Assembly (NCBI GenBank): GCA_004376385.1
Contig: SOJY01000016.1
Coordinates: forward strand, 1 to 8,018
DNA from: Candidatus Bathyarchaeum sp.
GTDB lineage: Archaea > Thermoproteota > Bathyarchaeia > Bathyarchaeales > Bathyarchaeaceae
Reading direction: 5' to 3'
DNA: 8,018 nucleotides
The notes beneath the pieces are model-generated. The model saw nothing but the letters and a program-made list of their open reading frames with translations. It did not search any database and was not told the origin of the DNA. Made by a program: the position numbers and the translations under genes. This document shows positions 5,661 through 8,018 of the stretch, in pieces (within the stretch, counting starts at the first letter, position 1; the number at the start of each line of letters is the position of its first letter).

Positions 5661-6713
5661 ATGTGTTGTGCATCTTCAGACGATTACTCTGTCGACCCAG
5701 TTGGGTTGCCTCCTTTTGAAGAAGTTCAGGGCATGGTTGAGTCAGAATTTGATGTAGAAGAAGGTTTTGTTGATCATAATGTCCCAACATTCTATGTAAG
5801 ATATCGAGAGGACTCAAAGGAAGCCTTCCTGAGGCTTATGAAACGTCTGGACGCTCTGGAGCTTCTCCCACTTCTAAGACCGAAAGAGGAAAAAGTTGTT
5901 CTCAAAGTCTTGGCGAAACCATCCATAAAACCCAACCGAAACATAATAAACATCGCACTGTTTTTTGCGACACTTGGAACCGTTTTTGTCTCTGGATATT
6001 TTCTGTCATCATCGAACATTTTAGGTGCCCTACTATTTACTGGCGCAATTATGGCAATATTGGGTACCCACGAGATGGGACACAAACTACTCGCAGATAA
6101 ACACGATGTAGACGCCACATATCCCTATTTCATTCCAGGTCTTCCGTTTCCTTATGGTATTGGCACTTTCGGAGCTCTCATCCGACAGAAAGCTCTCCCC
6201 CCAAACAAGGACGCCCTCTTCGACATCGGCTTCACAGGACCGGTAGCAGGTTTCATAATTGCAGCAATAGTAACCATCATAGGAATCCAGCTATCTACAT
6301 ACGGTCCCCTAGACCCCGACGCATCGTACATCCCATTGCCTCTTCTGTTCCAGTTCATCGAAATGTTGTTTCCGCCCAGCGGCGCAGGAGAAATAATACA
6401 GCTGCATCCTGTTGCCTTCGCCGGTTGGGTTGGCATGATCGTAACCATGCTTAATCTGGTTCCCTCAGGTATGTTTGATGGCGGTCACGTCGCCCGAAGC
6501 GTACTGAGTGATAGAGCACACCAGATTATTTCCTACGCAGGTATCGCTTTGTTAGCCATCATCGGATGGTGGACAATGGCTATCTTAGCTATCTTTTTCT
6601 CTTCAGCTAAACATCCCGGTCCTTTAGATGATGTGTCTAAGCTCACAACTAGCAGAAAAATGGGTGCCATTGTACTCGTCGCCATCTTCATCCTCTCAGT
6701 GGTTCCAATATGA
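5661..6713 (+). CDS. Site-2-protease-like intramembrane zinc metalloprotease (M50 family)
   Basis: M50 proteases cut membrane-embedded substrates, usually as a step in signalling or membrane protein quality control. This 350-residue protein has a cytosolic N-terminal region (1-92) with YVRYREDSKEAFLRLMKRL, followed by a hydrophobic bundle with likely membrane segments near 94-114, 117-136, 191-211, 252-270, 286-312 and 333-349. The zinc motif HEMGH is at 137-141. The third ligand is Asp273 in NLVPSGMFDGGH (265-276). The DATYPYFIPGLPFPYGIGTFGALI block after HEMGH and the FDIGFTGPVAGF block are characteristic of the EGY/slr-type group found in plants, cyanobacteria and archaea. There is no PDZ domain. 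All catalytic residues are present and the length fits, so it should be active. The N-terminus has an unusual MCCASSDD. The gene is divergent from the Cys-rich small gene and convergent with the oxidoreductase. Its substrate is unknown. Confidence 0.92.
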   Translation: MCCASSDDYSVDPVGLPPFEEVQGMVESEFDVEEGFVDHNVPTFYVRYREDSKEAFLRLMKRLDALELLPLLRPKEEKVVLKVLAKPSIKPNRNIINIALFFATLGTVFVSGYFLSSSNILGALLFTGAIMAILGTHEMGHKLLADKHDVDATYPYFIPGLPFPYGIGTFGALIRQKALPPNKDALFDIGFTGPVAGFIIAAIVTIIGIQLSTYGPLDPDASYIPLPLLFQFIEMLFPPSGAGEIIQLHPVAFAGWVGMIVTMLNLVPSGMFDGGHVARSVLSDRAHQIISYAGIALLAIIGWWTMAILAIFFSSAKHPGPLDDVSKLTTSRKMGAIVLVAIFILSVVPI

Positions 6714-6715
6714 TT

Positions 6716-6726
6716 ACCCTTTTTAG
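6716..6726 (+). terminator. Oligo-T terminator candidate of the protease gene
   Basis: ACCCTTTTTAG begins a few bases after the TGA at 6713. A five-T run following C residues is a typical archaeal termination signal. Confidence 0.35.
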
Positions 6727-6738
6727 GCGTCAATCTAG

Positions 6739-6754
6739 AAAAATACAACAAAAA
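6739..6754 (-). terminator. Double oligo-T terminator candidate of the oxidoreductase gene
   Basis: The minus strand has two TTTTT runs, at 6754-6750 and 6743-6739, about 30-45 bases beyond the TAA at 6784. They are well placed to end the convergent oxidoreductase transcript before it enters the protease gene. Confidence 0.4.
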
Positions 6755-6783
6755 CGTTGCTTCCAGATAAGATATGCCTTGAT

Positions 6784-7743
6784 TTAACTTATCTTTTGAA
6801 CAACTTTTTCGGCGAAGAGCCGCAATCCTTTCAGATCAGGAAGGTCACCGAAAAACAGCATAAACTGTGTCACGCCCAAATTCATGTACTGTTGTAGTTG
6901 TTTGATGCAATCTTCGGGGGTACCAACAAAGTTTGTTCGCATAAACTCTTCCAAACTAACACCTTTAGGCACCCACTGCATAACTCTCTCTTTCAGCTCT
7001 TTTCTGTCCTCTCCAATGAATATCTGTCCCGCAGGCCAGCACGACTTCTCAATCTCACTAACTTTTCTACCCACGGTTTCACAATGTTTTTCCAAAACCT
7101 TCAACTTACGTTTATAATGTTCCAAGGACGGAAGATAACCCCAGTCGTACCTGTCTGCGTGTCTGGCAGTCACTTTCAACATCAGTTTTTCTCCCCCACC
7201 ACCTATAACTATGGGCGGATGGGGTTTCTGCACTGGCTTGGGTTCACAAACAGCGTCTCTTATACTGTAATATTTCCCGCTGTAACTCGCTTTTTCTTCT
7301 GTCCACATCTTCTTTATGATTTCCACTGCTTCACTCAAACGCTCTACCCTATCCTTCGCTGAAAGAAAAGGAAACCCGTAGGCATTGTGCTCGTCCTTCT
7401 GAACTCCGGCTCCAATACCTAGCTCTAGCCTTCCATTTGATATATTGTCGAGGGTTGCAGCCATTTTGGCGAGCAATGCGGGGTTCCTGAAGGAGTTGCA
7501 TGTTACCATGGTGCCGAGCCTTATCTTCTCGGTTAACATTGATAGCGCTGAGAGGGTTGTCCAGCACTCAAGAATCGGCATTTTGTTTAGCATCAGGTGA
7601 TCGTCCAGCCAAAACGAATAGTATCCTAGCCGTTCACATTCTAGGACGGCATCTTGGAGGCGATTAAATAACTGTGAGGTTCGTTTTTCAGTTCTGAAAA
7701 CGTAAAAAGGAAGAAACACGCCAAACCTGATTTTATCCAACAT
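6784..7743 (-). CDS. LLM-class (luciferase-like, probably F420-dependent) oxidoreductase
   Basis: This 319-residue protein has the bacterial-luciferase TIM-barrel fold. It starts with IRFGVFLPFY and continues with LGYYSFWLDDHL (39-50), then EKIRLGTMVT (72-81) and RNPALLAKMAATLDNISNGR (86-105). It also carries LELGIGAGVQKDEHNAYGF (106-124), the phosphate-binding KPHPPIVIGGGG (173-184) and a C-terminal FVGTPEDCIKQLQQYMNLGV. The NGR-x-LGIGAG and PPxxIGGGG blocks are hallmarks of F420-using members such as methylenetetrahydromethanopterin reductase and F420-dependent dehydrogenases. FMN use cannot be excluded from sequence, and the substrate is unknown. The family is about 310-350 residues, so the gene is full length. 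The ATG at 7743 is fixed by AGGAG at 7756-7752, eight bases upstream. It appears to be a single transcription unit, with no cofactor-biosynthesis gene beside it. Confidence 0.9.
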   Translation of the reverse strand: MLDKIRFGVFLPFYVFRTEKRTSQLFNRLQDAVLECERLGYYSFWLDDHLMLNKMPILECWTTLSALSMLTEKIRLGTMVTCNSFRNPALLAKMAATLDNISNGRLELGIGAGVQKDEHNAYGFPFLSAKDRVERLSEAVEIIKKMWTEEKASYSGKYYSIRDAVCEPKPVQKPHPPIVIGGGGEKLMLKVTARHADRYDWGYLPSLEHYKRKLKVLEKHCETVGRKVSEIEKSCWPAGQIFIGEDRKELKERVMQWVPKGVSLEEFMRTNFVGTPEDCIKQLQQYMNLGVTQFMLFFGDLPDLKGLRLFAEKVVQKIS

Positions 7744-7751
7744 CTGCAGCT

Positions 7752-7819
7752 CTCCTATTGAATGAACATTGCTATCTGGGCTTTAATGAACTGAGTTGGC
7801 GCCAAAAACTAATATACTT
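7752..7819 (-). promoter_or_regulatory. Promoter region of the oxidoreductase gene with a TTGGCGCCAA palindrome
   Basis: On the minus strand, a TATA-like AAGTATATTA occupies 7819-7810. A perfect 10-bp palindrome TTGGCGCCAA is at 7805-7796, and the Shine-Dalgarno AGGAG at 7756-7752. The palindrome falls between the TATA box and the expected transcription start near 7790, a position where a bound repressor would block polymerase. Operator function is inference. Confidence 0.42.
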
Positions 7820-7917
7820 AAGCCTTCGGAAGCAGGTTCCTATGATGCATGAAAAGACATGACCCCATTAGTGATGAACTGCCGTTAAGGGGTTTTGTGG
7901 TGTATCGCGTTAAGGCT

Positions 7918-8018
7918 CTACAATACGGCAACGTATACTTTCTTTCGGTCCAACTTGCTTTCGTGCCAATCAGCTTTAACTTCAATCTGCTCCCCGTGAA
8001 CATGAACCTTTTTGGCGC
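7918..8018 (-). CDS. C-terminal fragment of an unidentified protein (runs off the window)
   Basis: A minus-strand frame enters at the window edge and ends at TAG (7920-7918). Its 32 visible residues include AKKVHVHGEQIEVKADW and then LDRKKVYVAVL, an alternating charged and beta-strand-like pattern typical of a real protein end. The family cannot be named from so little. Two overlapping frames compete here: one on the minus strand, 7818-8003, with a low-complexity-looking product, and one on the plus strand from ATG 7849. Their compositions (Ser/Arg-rich, or oddly Asn/Phe-rich) look less like protein. If real, the gene lies upstream of, and in the same direction as, the oxidoreductase, separated by about 175 bases that include that gene's promoter. 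Confidence 0.42.
   Translation of the reverse strand, partial: AKKVHVHGEQIEVKADWHESKLDRKKVYVAVL

Noticed and set aside
6898..7362. 154-residue plus-strand frame inside the oxidoreductase gene
   Set aside because: Antisense shadow. The opposite strand carries all the conserved luciferase-fold motifs.
7818..8003. 61-residue minus-strand frame with ATG at 8003
   Set aside because: Its open frame continues to the window edge, its composition is poor, it lacks a ribosome site, and it overlaps the more protein-like frame ending at 7918.
7849..8018. Plus-strand frame from ATG 7849 running off the window
   Set aside because: Kept only as a competing possibility. A TATA-like box lies upstream, but there is no good Shine-Dalgarno and the Asn/Phe/Leu-rich product looks like antisense of the minus-strand coding end.

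Overview
The window reads as ordinary archaeal chromosome of moderate GC content. The signs are TATA-box-like promoters with short or almost no leaders, GGTG/GAGG Shine-Dalgarno matches, TTG and GTG start codons, oligo-T stretches in place of long hairpin terminators, an M50 membrane protease, and a bacterial-luciferase-fold (F420-type) oxidoreductase. The lineage cannot be proved from this sequence. A Bathyarchaeia-like or other anaerobic Thermoproteota-like archaeon is my inference, and a methanogen relative is the main alternative. No rRNA, tRNA, CRISPR array, insertion sequence or prophage gene is visible.

Layout. (1) At 1-126 on the minus strand lies a very short ribbon-helix-helix-like ORF with a TTG start. 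(2) At 291-1949 (+) is ilvD, dihydroxy-acid dehydratase, for branched-chain amino acid and pantothenate precursor synthesis. (3) At 1991-3154 (-) is a tandem SIS-domain protein of unknown substrate, convergent with ilvD. (4) At 3321-3881 (+) is the 3' end of a family 2 glycosyltransferase gene whose 5' half is missing. It is a pseudogene, and its recognisable reading frame starts well upstream of the first usable start codon. (5) At 3897-4907 (-) is a CysM/CysK-type cysteine synthase with an unusual C-terminal tail carrying three cysteines. Its promoter is covered by a 15-bp dyad. (6) At 5146-5298 (-) is an overlooked 50-residue protein ending in a cysteine/glycine-rich motif (Cys35, 42, 45, 48). 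Its ribosome binding site is locked in one arm of a 7-bp hairpin. (7) At 5299-5660 is a non-coding AT-rich stretch with a striking cluster of GTnAC repeats, lying between divergent genes. (8) At 5661-6713 (+) is a site-2-protease-like intramembrane metalloprotease of the plant/cyanobacterial EGY type. (9) At 6784-7743 (-) is an LLM-class (F420-type) oxidoreductase. (10) At 7918-8018 (-) is what looks like the C-terminus of a further gene running off the window.

The genes are mostly convergent or divergent single units, so no large operon is evident. ilvD and the cysteine synthase are amino-acid biosynthesis housekeeping genes. The others are not obviously linked to them. The most unusual part is 5098-5660: a small Cys-rich protein, a hairpin that hides its ribosome binding site, and repeats that share sequence with that hairpin, all upstream of a divergent membrane protease. 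This could be a small regulated unit, but its function is unknown.
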